64,000 nucleotides of DNA from Podospora pseudoanserina (GCF_035222485.1 NC_085923.1:2108001-2172000), one strand, 5' to 3'; positions 33,721-46,400 are shown, counted from the stretch's first letter. The notes: generated by a model from the sequence alone, not told the origin. Made by a program: numbers and translations.

Positions 33721-35378
33721 TCAGGATCTCGTGCTTTGCTTATCCAGACAAGCCAACGCCACTGCTGCACCCAAAACTGAACTTTGTTTTGCGGGGACGA
33801 GCTTAAAGGTGGTGGGTGTGTTGAGGGTTAGTTGGTCGAGGTAGGATTGCAAGTGGGAGAGGTAGTGGGGGTAGTGCTCTATCACAGAGCCGGTGTAGGC
33901 TATTGTTGTTGTCTTCTGGGGTTGGTTTTGAGGGGAAGAAGCTTCGAGGTTTATTTCGTGAAGTGCGTGGAGGGAGGCGGCGAGGATGGAGGCTGAGCGT
34001 TGGGTTATGAGGGAGGCGATTGAGGTGAGGAGGGCGAGGTCGGTTCGGGAGGGCGGGTAGGGGGAAGGGTGGAGGGTTTGGAAGTGGAGGGGGTCACTGG
34101 GGGGGTGTTAGTGAACATGATGCATCAGAGAGGGACAGGGGACGGGGAGCACCTTTCGAGAAGAGATAGAGTCTTTGCATCGAGGGTGTATTCCCTCGCT
34201 AAAGAATCTGGGACAACCCCGCCGAATGCCCCCGTTTCGTGGATTGCATCGACCAAAATCAACCTGGCCACCTCGCCGAGGTAGAACCCGCTGACGAGAT
34301 GCTCCAGGGGCTGAAAGTCTGGTCTTGGGTGGGAGGCTTTGAGGGTCTTGTCCCATTTTGTTGAGGGGAGGGAGGGGCCGCCGAACATGCCGAGTTCTGT
34401 GTTTACTACTACGTGAGTGGCGAGGGTTTGGGGACGGGGGGGGAGTTTGGAGGGGCTGATGGTGGTGACGGGGAGGTAGGCGGCGATGTTAACGCCTGTG
34501 CCGAGGATTAGACCGAAGGTTGTGGTTGAGGGGTGGGAGTAAGCTGCGGAGAGGAGCGTGGCGGAGGCGTCGTTTACTATGGCTGAAAGGGAGACGTGCA
34601 GGTTGTGGTGGAGGCAAGAGGTTTGGAGTATGGAGGAGAGGTTTTGGTTCAAGAGGCCGTCGGCGGCGTGGAAGGATTTTCCCATGGGGCGGAGGAGGTA
34701 GGTTTGGGGGGCGGGTTGTCTGCGTGGATGTTAGCATTGGGTGTGTTTGAGAGGATGTATAGACATTATACGAGGAGGAATGGCATACTCAATTGGAAAG
34801 CTCCACGACAACCCAAGCAATAACGGGTCATCAGCACAGTGACCCTGCCTGCTGTCTTTTGCCACAGTTTGGTAGATTTTCTCAGCCATCCAGTTAAAAA
34901 AGGCTCTGCCTTTCAATGCTCTGATATCATTGTCGATATTGAAGGTGTCAATGCTGACGATGACGCTCTCTGGACCTCCTGAAGAACCTCTGCCCTTGAG
35001 GTCCACCAGAGCAACTCGCAAGGTTGAGCCCCCAACGTCAACAGCCAGATATTGACCCGACTCATCTCCCGTGGGAAGCTCGGTATGGTACGATGGAAGC
35101 ATGCAAGCCGGATTGGAGAGGAGGCCCTCACGAAACTCAAGCTTCAGCTTTTGAGACAGAGCTCTACGCTTGTCTGGTTGAGTAGGATCCAAAAGCAAAC
35201 TCTCGGCTTTTGCGAGGAAATCGCTGATAGAGGTTGAGCCATCCTTGCTGGCTGGTTCACGTAGGGTTGGTGAGGACTCAGTCGAGGTTGTCCAGAAAGC
35301 TAACAAAGCTTGGAGAAATGATCGGCCTCGGAAAAGCGATTTGATGACGGTCAGGAGTAAGTCACGCAGAGATGCCAT
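33721..35378 (-). CDS. hxk3: Hexokinase-family kinase, putative GlcNAc kinase of the GlcNAc cluster
   Basis: Three exons (35378-34789, 34719-34153, 34096-33721) give 510 residues. Hexokinase motifs in order: LAVDVGGSTLRVALVDL (phosphate loop, about 111-127), LGLSWSFPIEQ (about 188-198), IVNDASATLLS with the catalytic Asp247, GLILGTGVN (about 267-275), VVNTELGMFGG (301-311, sugar-binding Glu305) and a C-terminal IAYTGSVIEHYPHY plus KLVPAKQSSVLGAAVALA. The usual NTEWG reads NTELG and the first sugar loop is shortened, as expected for a kinase that is not a glucose hexokinase. The N-terminus has a hydrophobic stretch (residues 6-30) that could be a membrane anchor. The start at 35378 is the first ATG of the frame. 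Cluster position next to dam1 points to GlcNAc or glucosamine as substrate. That is an inference; the symbol follows the Trichoderma cluster gene. Confidence 0.85.
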
Positions 35379-36648
35379 GGCGAAAATGAACGAATGCAAA
35401 AAGGAGGTCCCTGTTGGGGACCTGTCTCTATTACTTATGGGACGCTGATGAAGGAGCAGACATCCAGATTCCAATACGAGGTCCCATATGAGGTGGAATA
35501 AGGCTGGCGATCAGAGCTACCTTCCTGGACTGGCATGGCTGTTAGCTCGCTACTTTTGACTCGTGCACGACATTACTCGATACCGCGCAGCACGGGCTTG
35601 TGGGAGTTGTTCTTGGTGTATCGCTCTCCAAGAAACCACCACTACGCAAAGTCTGGAGATTGTTTAATAGAAACGAATAATGTACTTGGGCGAAAGACGA
35701 GGTTCCTGTTGGCCACCTGTTGTCTCGACCTAACAGGCATCCAACTCTAGCAGTTGCGTCGGTAGATTGCCGCCAGCAAAACTGGCGGGAAAGACCTTTG
35801 AGCCTCCAACGACCAATCTATTCAAGACGAGAAGCATGGCCGGTAGTGGGTGAGGAATGGCAAAGTCGTGGGGGACCAATGACGGAGGGATCTTGGAGAT
35901 TGACTGGCACGGCTGTTTGGAGCTGAATATTGCAGAACATTTCCTCGTCTCGTTGTCGGTTTAGGGAGGTGGGTGGGAAAGTAACGTTCCATGCCTTCCT
36001 TGGCTGGGGGAGGCTGTCAGCGGAGAGTAACCCTGGAGGGAGCCGCAACTGAAGTCTGTCGAGACGATTGGGTTTCGTAGATTTGACTTCAATCATTCGC
36101 CAAAGCCCTGTCCAACGGGGGCCATCACATCACCAGCAGGCCGTTCGTGGCCGTTGTAACCTGGACAGAGGAACACACAGTGTGGGCGGTATGGCTGGGC
36201 ACCGTGGGAATCTCGTGATAGCACGGGCCACATGAACTCTAACCTCCCTCCCGTCCACAAACAGCAAGCACAACCCGGGGACAGGTTGAAGAGGGAAGGC
36301 GTTGGGGTGTCATACTTGCCATGGAGGGAGTAGTGGATGACAGGCGATCGGGGCACAGGTCCATCGCAACCTGCAACTTGTGCCACCACTGCTCCTCAAG
36401 TCCCCCGTCCTATGATAAACGTTTCATCCACTGCCATCATTACCAATTACCACTACCGTTGACAGTTCATCACAGGTATTACATTGCTTGAGTGACTGAG
36501 CCCTCCGAATCCCGGACATACTCGGTGTGGAATATCACAAGTGTTGTTCTGGGCCATCAGTCATCAGCCTCCGCAATCCTAAGAACTCTCTGCCCTCCAA
36601 CCTACCCGCAACGCCTTGCTGTGCTCTGAAGCTCCAATAAAGGCCAAA
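35379..36648. promoter_or_regulatory. Bidirectional promoter hexokinase-like gene/dam1
   Basis: A 1.27 kb divergent interval between two enzymes of one pathway. CRCAAA cores of the Ndt80 type occur at 35645-35650 and 36256-36261, a number not above chance. No coding frame is supported. Confidence 0.45.
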
Positions 36649-37874
36649 ATGAGACTCATTATCAGAGACAACGGAGAGGCTGCCAGCCGATACGCCGCCA
36701 ACTACATTGTCGAGAGAATCAACATCTTCCGCCCTGGCCCAACAAATCCCTTTGTACTAGGTCTTCCTACCGGATCCAGTCCTGAGATCGTATACCGAAT
36801 TCTTGTCGAGAAGCATCGTGCCGGCAAGGTCTCATTTCAAAATGTTGTGACCTTCAACATGGTAAGCCGATCTTTCTCTCTATGCCGGACCGCGTGGCTG
36901 ATTACCACCACCTCCAGGACGAGTACATTGGACTCCCACGAGACCATCCCGAGAGCTACCGCTCGTTTATGCACAAACACTTCTTCTCGCACATCGATAT
37001 CAATCCGGACAACATCAACATGCTTGATGGCAACGCCTCCGATCTAGAGGCCCATTGTTCCGACTACGAAGCCAAGATCAAGGCTCTGGGAGGAATCAAC
37101 CTCTTCCTGGCGGGCATTGGTGAAGATGGCCACATCGCCTTCAACGAGCCCGGCTCGAGCTTGGCCTCTCGCACTCGCGTCAAGACACTTACCTACGACA
37201 CCATCCTCGCCAACAGCCGCTTCTTTGGTAATGACGTGGGAAAGGTACCCAAGATGGCCTTGACTGTTGGAGTTCAGACTATTCTCGACTCCCGCGAAGT
37301 GGTTGCCCTCGTCATCGGTGCCCGCAAGGCTATTGCTCTCCAACACTGCATAGAGCAAGGGGTGAATCATATGTGGACCTTGTCTGCCTTGCAGTTGCAT
37401 TCATATCCTCTGATTGTGTGCGACGAGGACGCCACACTGGAGCTGCAGGTAAAGACGGTCAAGTACTTCAAGAGTATTGAGCAGGTTGCTCGATCCAATG
37501 GCCTTGAGCAATGCCTGCCTCTCAAAATCAGCACCAGTCATGTGCCTACGCTTCATGATACACCACCGTCCCCGGCGCAGACGCCTGTTCGGTTCAGGAT
37601 GCGAATCCCCACGACGGCGGAATCATTTGGCGAGTCGGCGTACACGGTCGAGTCCGGTTGCCCTTCTCCCAGATTAGACTCCATGTCGGCTCGAATCAAG
37701 AAAGACGAACGATGCCCTTCACCGCGCTTTGATGCCATGTCCAGTCGGCTCAAGAGTGACAAGGCTGATCACTCCGACCATGATCGGGCGCCTGATTCCG
37801 ACAGCCTATGGCGTTTTATTTTGCCACTACAACTGCAAGACCACAAAGATGGCCACAGGGGCACAACAGACTAA
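36649..37874 (+). CDS. dam1: Glucosamine-6-phosphate deaminase (DAM1/NagB)
   Basis: Converts glucosamine-6-P to fructose-6-P and ammonia, the last step of GlcNAc catabolism. Two exons (36649-36861, 36918-37874; 56 bp intron) give 389 residues. The core aligns in number with E. coli NagB: Asp72 (start of exon 2, FNMDEYIGL), Asp141, His143 and Glu148 within [11 protein letters not shown]. Also seen are [14 protein letters not shown] near 38-51 and [11 protein letters not shown] near 222. The core ends at about residue 266. About 120 further residues follow that NagB lacks, Ser/Pro-rich and with a duplicated CPSPRxDxMSxRxKxD motif about 23 residues apart. The start is the ATG that gives [13 protein letters not shown], matching the family. 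A further small intron in the tail cannot be excluded. Confidence 0.93.
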
Positions 37875-38579
37875 AACGAATGGTAACTGGGTCAGTCACG
37901 GGGAGTTGGGCATCTGGGGTCGAAGTTGCAACCGTCGCTGCCGTGGGTTCTGGTTTCTGAGGTGACTTTTAAGTTTTGTCTACTGCCCTAAAAATGCACT
38001 TCACATAGCTCTTTTTCCGAGTATTGAGGCTCAAATGCATGAGTGTGGATGGAGGCCTGGTAGTCGGCGGGCCGCGCCGCATATCATCGCTTTCTTTGGT
38101 GTGCCCCTGAAAGTGAAGATTCGGCCCCCACGACCCCCAACTTTGCACTCGGCCGCCTTGCTGTGGTCTGAGGGCACAATTGGCAGCCCACCTTAACGAT
38201 TGGAAAGATGGCCGTCGTCCGAGAGCCATATCAAACATCAAGCATTGCCAGCTGATTTGCACTGTGGCTTGCCCACTGCCTCACCAGGCACCACCACAGC
38301 TGGCCTCAGTCTTGCCCATAGTCGGTAAGTATAAGCCATGGTCACACGCAGGCAACTTTTGTGGCCGTTTGTGGTGATTATGCGAACAAAAGGGTATTGT
38401 GATGGGGCGTGGTCTAGGTGGTGGGTGGGTGTGGTGTGGTGGTCATGGACTTTTTGTACTCTAACTACCCAGCCGGCTCAATAACACCTTTTTCAGCAGG
38501 TTTTCTCGATCTCTCATTTTGATGAAAACCAAATGGTTTTTTATTTGGGGTGTTTTGGTTTTTTTTTTTTTTTTGAACA
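37875..38579. other. Intergenic region after dam1
   Basis: Contains the dam1 3' end and the presumed promoter of the next gene. A T16-like tract (38560-38575) lies directly before the next start. No other feature was recognised. Confidence 0.5.
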
Positions 38580-39642
38580 ATGGAGCTCCTCTGTAATGAG
38601 ACGCTCGTCACAGCTGCGTGTTTGAATGGTACGGCGGCGGCGGAGGCTGGTGGTGGTGGTGTTTTGCCAGAGTCGATGCTCCAGCTTCATATTGTCGTTC
38701 CTGCGGTTACGGTGCTTGGGTTGATTGTTTTGGGGACGTTGATGGGGATGGTGTTGTTTTTGGAGGAGGAAGTACGCGCTGGCGGAGGAGGGGGGGATAA
38801 GAAGGGGGGAAGTGGTGGGTGGATAATGAGAGTGGGAGTGAGAGGGGTGGTAGTGTGACGATGAAGACACAACAACAAGAGGAACAGGGGAGAAGAGAGT
38901 GGTGAAGCAGGGGGGGAGGACTGAGGATAAGGAGTTGCCGCCGCCGCCATTGAAGTTGGTACGCAGAGAACGAGAGACTACACCACTGCAGGGGGAGATG
39001 GGGATGGGGATGGGAATGGGGATGCCGGAGGGTATATCTTCTGGTTTTGGAGTGGGAGGGGAATTGACGAACGCGCTGGTCTGGGCGAACTTTGGACCAC
39101 CACCTCCTCCCAGCCCACCAGTACCACGAGTGCCGTCGGAAGTGGTATTATCACCACCACCACCACTACCTAGCCCAACTTCCCAGAGACCAAACAACAC
39201 CAGGTCTCTAATCCCCCCTCCGCGACCGTACAGAGCTCCCAATCGGAACACCTACCCCAACCAAGCGCTCCAACCACCCCCTCAGCATGGTTACGCCCAG
39301 CTACGAAGCTTGACACAATCAGCCTCGCAGCCAGAGATGAGGCAGCAACCGCACCATAGCGTTCAAGGAAGTCTGTCGAAAGAGCGGTACTTGACGCAGT
39401 CAACTTCACAGCCGGAGATGTGCCAGAGGGAAAGGGAGAAGAATACGGTGTTAGTGACGAGGTTGGAATACAACCACCCAGATGAACAGAGGGCAGCAGC
39501 GTCCAAGTGGGAGAGGCCTGGTTTGGGCTTGGGGCTGGGGTTGGGGATACCGAGGCAGAGTTTTGACGGGGAGAAGCGGAAGGAAAGGGAGAGGTTGTTG
39601 GTGAGGAGTAGTAGGAGGTTTTCAGTTTCGCAGAACTTTTAA
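38580..39642 (+). CDS. Putative single-pass membrane protein with proline-rich tail
   Basis: I do not recognise a family. Exon 1 (38580-38771) would give a short N-terminal part with two N-glycosylation sequons (NET, NGT), then one strong helix LHIVVPAVTVLGLIVLGTLMGMVLFL (about residues 36-61). A GT at 38772 and an AG at 38909-38910 allow an intron of 139 bp to an open frame 38911-39642 (total about 307 residues). The tail is cytosolic by the positive-inside rule and Pro/Arg/Ser-rich, with MGMGMGMGM, several poly-Pro runs, and a near repeat of LTQSxSQPEM twice about 28 residues apart. Frame and topology support a real gene, but the intron borders are guesses and the frame is of low complexity. 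An antisense frame (38541-39251) overlaps. Confidence 0.42.
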
Positions 39643-40400
39643 TTCTTCAGGTGCCTTAATGTCATGGTTAAGTAGAGAAGAGTGGATAGGAAGGGCTCTT
39701 TAGGTTTGTATTACTATCTTGGAAGCATTTCTTGGTGAGAGGATGGTGAGCCAAACTATTCCATGTATCATTGCTTGAATGCGTGATAAAGCGCATCGAC
39801 TTGAACGGATGACAGTGGCAATCCCCACCAAAAAACAGGCCGAAATGCCATTGACGCCAATGCTTGATGCAGGAACAACACCTCAACGTTCGGATGGTTT
39901 GTCTGGGGGAAATGTGGGCTGGTTTCAGGGGTCATCCCATGTGTTATCTCCGTCCATCCCATCTCCGTATCCCATCTCTCCATCCCGTCTCTGAGGACCC
40001 GGCTCTCACTCCCATCTTTCAGCCCCATCTCTCCAACGCCCATTCTCCTCCGCCTATTCACTCTTCACCTAGACAGAGCCCTCACAAAATCATCACAAAT
40101 CACATCACCATCAGTGCACACACAAAAAGCTCTCTCCAAAGATCATGAGTTTTCATTCCAATCCATCGATCCTTTTCCATAGCTAAACACAGCGAGCACC
40201 CCCCATCCATCATTCCACAGGATAGGTATTGTCCCTCGCGCAAAAAGGCTACATAAACAACAAAAATATACGTATCCGAAAAAAATAAAAAAATGTCTCC
40301 AAAATCAAGTACAAAAAAGTCTCAGCGGCGGGTGTTGTTATCCCCCCTCCTGTCCGAACAAAAAAAAAAAAAGAAAATTACCCCTTCATCATCCACGCAG
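39643..40400. other. Convergent gap
   Basis: 3' flanks of the proline-rich gene and of the giant membrane-protein gene. Repeated ATCTC/CCATC stretches lie near 39950-40040. Nothing recognised. Confidence 0.5.
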
Positions 40401-43400
40401 CTAATACCTCAACACAACCTTGCTCCCCTTACTCTCCCCCCTCCCATGCCCCGCTCTCCAACTCTCCTCCTCGCTCACAACCTCCCTCCTCTCCGGAATC
40501 GGCACCAAACTAACACTCGTCCTCCTCCTCTCCCTCCCAACCTTCATCTCCACAACCGGCTTCGCAACACAAACCTTGTGCAACCAGTCAACCTCACTCT
40601 TCTTCTCAACCACTGGCACAGCCGCCCACAACCCCTGCCCCTCAAACCTCTCAAAAGGATCCTCCCCCCTCTTCACAGCCCTAATCTGCCCCAAAATCTC
40701 CACCTTCCTCGCCTTCTTCTGAATCGTCTTCCTTCCCTTTTGCCTCCTAGCAGCGCTCTCAGCGTCTTCAACAGCGCCGTCAACAGTAGGGGTGTTAACA
40801 CCCTTAGCCAACCCCCACATCTGCTGCGACGGGATCACAGCCACAGCAGCAGGGGGCGCCCAGAGGGTGGCAGCCGACTTGGTAGGGACAACAGCAGGGA
40901 CCTTCGACCTGCTCGACTTGTGAGATCTGGAAACAGAAGGCTTGGAGCGGGAGTGAGTCCTAGCAGGGGTGGACACGGGGGTTTGCTCAGGCGTGGTCTG
41001 GCGAGAAATAACGAGGGACTCGCGGATGCGATGGCTCAACCGGCGCTGAATGTCCTGCACCGTCTCAAACGTTGTCGTCGCCATGGTGGGCTCCTCTGTT
41101 GGGATGGGGGGAGGTGGTGGGAAGGGGGCGGAGATGGAGGTGTTGCGGCGGCGGTATTCAGCCTGGGCAAACTGCTGGGCGAATAACCTCTCTTGCTCCA
41201 AAGCTTCAATCTGGGCTTGGATCGTGTCCCTTCTGCTGCGGGTAGATGAGGAGGCCGAACGCTCACGCTTGGCCTTGGAAGCTTGACGACGGAGCTTCTT
41301 GGCGGCGTAGGAAGAGATAGCTGGGTGGACAGACTCAAGAGGGCAGGTGATGGTCAGAGAGCCAAAGAAGACGGGGTGAACGTTGGCTACGTCGTAGGTA
41401 TAACCAGTGGCGGCGGGGTGGAACCACTCGGAGCGAGTGATCAAACTCTTGGCCGCGAAGACGGGGTGGCGGACCGAGGAGTCAAACTTGGCAGGATAAG
41501 AAAGGGCGAGGGCCTCTTCAAGAGCGGCGTCCCACTCGGCGGCGGTGGCAGCGATGCGAGTAACCTTGGGGTAGCTAGCGGCAACAGCCTCGTTCAAAGC
41601 GGCGCGCCAATCGGCAAGGCTGAACTCAGGGCGGGTGGTCTTCTTGGGCTTGGCCTGTCCCTGAATCCAGTTGCGTTCAGTCTTGGTGACAGCCTCGAGG
41701 GTCCAAAGAGAAGTCGACTTGAGCTGCTCAAGTGGCTTGCGCTCAACAGGACGGGGGCTACGGCTCATGGAACGAGCAGCGGGCTCCTCAGTGGTGGTGC
41801 GGTAGACGGTACGGCTGGGGTCGACGGTAAAGAGACCTTGAGGCGAAGATCTGCAAACGACAGGCGGGCTCCACACACCAGTAACAACCGACACTGGCTC
41901 GGATTGAATCCAGTTGCGCTCAGTCTTGACGACAGCCTCAACAGTCCAAAGAGAGGTCGAGGCAAGCTTGTCGAGGGGCTTGTGGTCAGCCGGGCGAGGG
42001 CTTCTGCTCATGTACTGAGCAGCAGGTTCCTCAGTGGTGGTCCGGAAGACAGTGCGGCTGGGGTCAACCACAAACAGACCTCCCCGCGAGGAAGATCTAT
42101 CAGTGACAGGTGGGGTCCACAAGCCAGCAGAGACTGTCTTGTTCTGAATCCAGTTGCGCTCGGTCTTGCAAGCCTCGGTCTGAGCAGTCCAGAGGGAAGT
42201 CGATACCAAACTGTCGAGAGGCTTGCGCTCAGCCGGACGGGGGCTGCGGCTCATGTACTGAGCAGCAGGCTCCTCGGTGGTAGTGCGGTATACGGTGCGG
42301 TTCGAGTCAACGGCGAACAACCCACCCCGCGAAGAATCTTTATCCAATGTGACGGGTGGGCTCCACAGACCTGCAGAGACCTGCTTGACAGCGGTCTCGG
42401 CCTGGGTGGATTTGATGGGGTGGCGAGGAAACTGGGGTTGCTTGGGTGCCGAGGCCGGGGCAGCCGGCACTTGCGACTCGGCGACGGGGGCGGGCGGAGC
42501 TGGGCGGGGGTTGGAAGGCAGGCCAATCCTGGCAACAGGCTTGGACACAGGCTTCTTCTGGACTTGGGGCTCGGGCTCATAGACGGCATCATTGAGGATC
42601 GTAAGGGCATCGCTCTCGAGGGTGGCAGAATCACGCTTGCGGCTAACAACAAGCTCGCTGGGCTCAGCAAGGCCAATGACAATGGATTGCTCGCGGGAAG
42701 ACTGGTCCTCATCATCGGACTCGAGCTCTTCAACATAGTCACCCAAAACAGAGTCCTCAGAGGGAACCAAACTGCTTCTAGAGGGGACGTTGTCAACCTT
42801 GAGTAGGCTGGCAATCTCCCAGAGGGTGGTCTCATCGAAGCCATCGTCGCTACCATCTTCATCAGAGTTCATGCCGTCAACGACGTCATCGTCGTCATCG
42901 TAATCATCAAAGAACGAAGAAGAGTATTCGTTGAGCTCAGTCTGCTGGGAACGGACAGGTGCACCAGAGGCCATGGTACCAGGCATGGCCATCAAGACAG
43001 GAGGGCGAGCCTGGACGGAGGCCGTGTCGGACTTTTCTCCCCAGGGGAACTGGAAGATGCCGAGAGTGCCCCTCTTATTAGGCAAGGGCTCGGGGTTCTC
43101 GATGATATCAGGGAGAAGAGTGACGCGCTTGTTGCGACGAGGCGGGCGCTGTGTCACCGGACGAGGAGCCTTCTGGGGCTGAGGCGCCGCAACCTGTGAG
43201 ACACGCTTGACTGGCTCAGCTGGGGGAGCAGCTGAGGCCCAGACGGGCTTCCAGAGTCCGGTGGTGGACCGGCTGGTGTTGGTGTAAGGCTTGCGCCAGA
43301 GGTGGGTGCTGTGAATCTGGAGGGGCTCCGGCTCCTTTCTGGCCATGGGGCGGACAGAAAGGCTGGGGAGCACAACCTCGGTCTCAGCAACCTTGATGGG

Positions 43401-46400
43401 AGCAGTCCACAAAAGACCAGCAGGGGCGGAAGACCTGCTTGGCGGGGTCCAGAGCCACTCGGCCTTGGGCTGCTCCGGAGAGGGCTCGGGAGTCTGCTCG
43501 AGGCACTTCGCCGGGAGCTCTGGGACAGGGGGAACCTCTTCCTCTTCCGGAAGATTGATGGAGGATGCGTCAGACTCCGGGGGAGTTGGGCTTGCAAGCT
43601 GAGCTCTGGTGAGCTGCAAGAAGTTGACGCTGCTCTCGCGGAGGAGACGGGCGTCCATGTACTCCATCTGCGCCTCAGTCAAGCGCTTCTGCCACTTGCT
43701 CATCTGAGCGCTGCCAGAGTTGCGGACCGAAGGTTGCTCCTCAATCTTGGACATGCTGCTGTGCTTGGACAGGCGAGCAATGCGGGAAGCCCTGCGGTCA
43801 GATCCGATGCTCACTCTGGTGTTGGCGGTCTCGGGGACAATGTTGGCAACGCTGGCGACAGAGTCACGCTTGACAGCGGGCGAGCTGGTCTGGACGCTCG
43901 AGAGAGAGTCACGACCGATGTCGTGCTTCATCTCCTTCCAGTGATCAACCTGCATGCCCATTTCCTTTTCCATCATTTCGAGCAGGGCCAAACGCTGAGA
44001 AGGCGTGTCAGCATTGACTTCAGGCTCCTCCAGCTTCTTGAGCTGGGCCTGAATCTGTTGCAGAGCGTGTTCTGGCGACTCCAGAGGGGAAGGCTCAGCG
44101 TGAACGATGACGGCCTTCTTGTTAGGGGTGCGAAGCGAAAGGGGAGTAGGGGGTGTCTTTCTGCATCCCTTCTTGCTCAAGCAGTCCTTGGAAAACGCAG
44201 GGCACTCGTCACCAACACGCCTGTGCCACTGGCTCTGAGGTGCAGGCTTGGGCGCAGAGACAGGCTCAGGGATTGGTTCAGGCTCAGGCTCCTCGGGAGC
44301 CGGAATGGTTACTTCATCGTCCACGAGCCAGGATTTCCGCATACCGAACTTGGAAAAGGTAGACGTGTCGAGCATGAAAGGCACGTCATCGCTGTTGCGA
44401 GACTCGACAACCCTGGTCTCCTCCTTGGGCTCTTCAGCAACCTGCTTAGCAGGCATCCGAACAGCAGCAGGGAGACCCTGAGCCGGCATGATGGCCATGG
44501 GCATGGCGTACTCGGGAGAATTCATGGAGCTCCAGTTTGTGGCTGTTCCCAAATCATCCACAGTAGTCTCGGTCCAAGCTGAGGCTCGGATTGCAGGAAT
44601 GACTGGCGAAGACTTGCGCTTGTCTTCTTGCTTGCCAGCCTCAAAGGCACTAATCCATGCCTTGCTTGTTTCGTCCGTGGCTTGGACATTTGACTCTTTC
44701 CGCGGAATCTCGTCCACTTCGAGGATGCTATCAGTCCGTACAGATGTCTTGGTGGTGCGGTTGGACACCGTCTGATTGTCGGCTTCACTTGTAGAGGAAG
44801 TAGTATCCAGGTAGGACATGGGAATTCTGGGGAGCTCGGGCACTGAGGAGGATCTGCGTCTAACGGACTTTGACCTTGGTGGAGCGGGGAAGAGGAGAGT
44901 CATCTTCTCGTCAAAGGTCATGCTCTTGGTGTTGTTGGGTTGTGGCCTCGCAGGCAATCTCACGCTTCTGGGAGCAGGTGGGAGCGGGGGGAGCTGAGTA
45001 GGGCTGCCAGAAGTCGCATCCAAAATGGACTTCCTTCCCAAAAGAGAGCTGGCAGACTTGCTTCTGCGATGGCTGGGAGAAGCAATGTTATCCGGCTTTC
45101 GTGGGATAGGTCGCGGACGGTTGACGACTGAAGCAACCCTGGCCGGAGCCTTGGAAGTTGGGGCTGGCTTCGAGGGCAGAGTGTTCGCCCTGCTCATGAT
45201 ACTTCCAACAGCAACCGGGTCGTGATACTCGATGTTGTTGATGAACATGATGGTCTTGTGCTGTGACGAAGCACCCATCTCCTTGCCAACCTGGATGCCG
45301 CGAGCTCTTGGGTTGGTTGGGAGACCAATCGTGGGTCTTCTCTGGAGCGGCGTCTTGGCTGTTTCCTGAGGAGGGGTGTCGGGCGAGGGAGGCAACTGTC
45401 GCGACGGGCGGATGCCAGGTCTTTGGATCGGCTGAGGGACGTTGGCTTGCAGCAACACTGTTACTGGACGAACGTCATTTTGGGATGCCCTCGCAGGTTG
45501 AGGGGCAGGAGTCAGCTTCTCAGGGGTCCAGGGCCGTTGCTCCTCTGGCTCTGGCTGGCGTGGTGATCTACGACGAGTCTCATCACTGGCAGGAGAAAGC
45601 TGGGCCGAGGTCGTGGAGGCAGAGCTGTCGGCTTGCAGACCTCCAGGGAAGGCACTCTGACGGGACGAAACTGAAGCCACCTCCTTTCTCTTCATGCTGG
45701 CAGCCCGCTTGACGCCCTCCTCGGGAGTCAAATGCATCGACTGCATGACGGACCGGTGCGGTACCGATAGGCTTCCCTCCTCCTCAATCCTGGTCTGTCT
45801 CCTCTCCTTATCCGCCATGATCGCCGACTGAAGATCAATAACCGTGATCTTGTTTAATGGGTTACCGTCCTCGTTAGACTGGAGGACTGGCTTGCCAATC
45901 ACTGGCCTTCCCCCTGTGGAAGATGTCCTCTTTCCAAAATCGCCCCACATGCCCTTCTTCTGAGAAGCCGATCTCTCCAACTGGCGGACATATTCGGAGC
46001 TCACGGGCGGCGGCATCGCTGGTATTCCTTGGGTAGCGACGCTCATGGCGAAGGGGAACCCAGCACTGGTCTCATCCTTGGTATTTGGCACCTCTCTAGG
46101 GTTGACGAAGCTCCTCGATGAGCGGATGTTGGCCTCCTTCAAATCCTCAAACCGGCTTGGGGGATATTCCGAGTCAGCGGTCGAAATATCACGGCTGATG
46201 TTGATGCGTCTCGGTGAAGGGGCCTCGGGAAGCCCAGAGTCGGATTTCCTAGACGAGATCAAAGTCATGGCGCCAGCCGTAATGAAAACTAGAGGTTGTC
46301 AGTTGAAGGAACCAGCAAGGCAGTATACAACTTACCGATCAGCACCAACAGTCCGCCGGCAGGGAGAGCTGTCCTAGCGGCAGATGGGATGGTGGTGATG

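Noticed and set aside
38541-39251. 236-codon minus-strand frame
   Set aside because: Low-complexity Gly/Pro/His sequence antisense to a frame with a clear membrane helix.
41283-42806. 507-codon open frame on the plus strand
   Set aside because: Antisense shadow of the giant gene. Its sequence follows the complementary codon pattern, it has no domain, and the sense frame is continuous and spliced.
43302-44582. 426-codon open frame on the plus strand
   Set aside because: Same reason: antisense to the giant gene, no domain.
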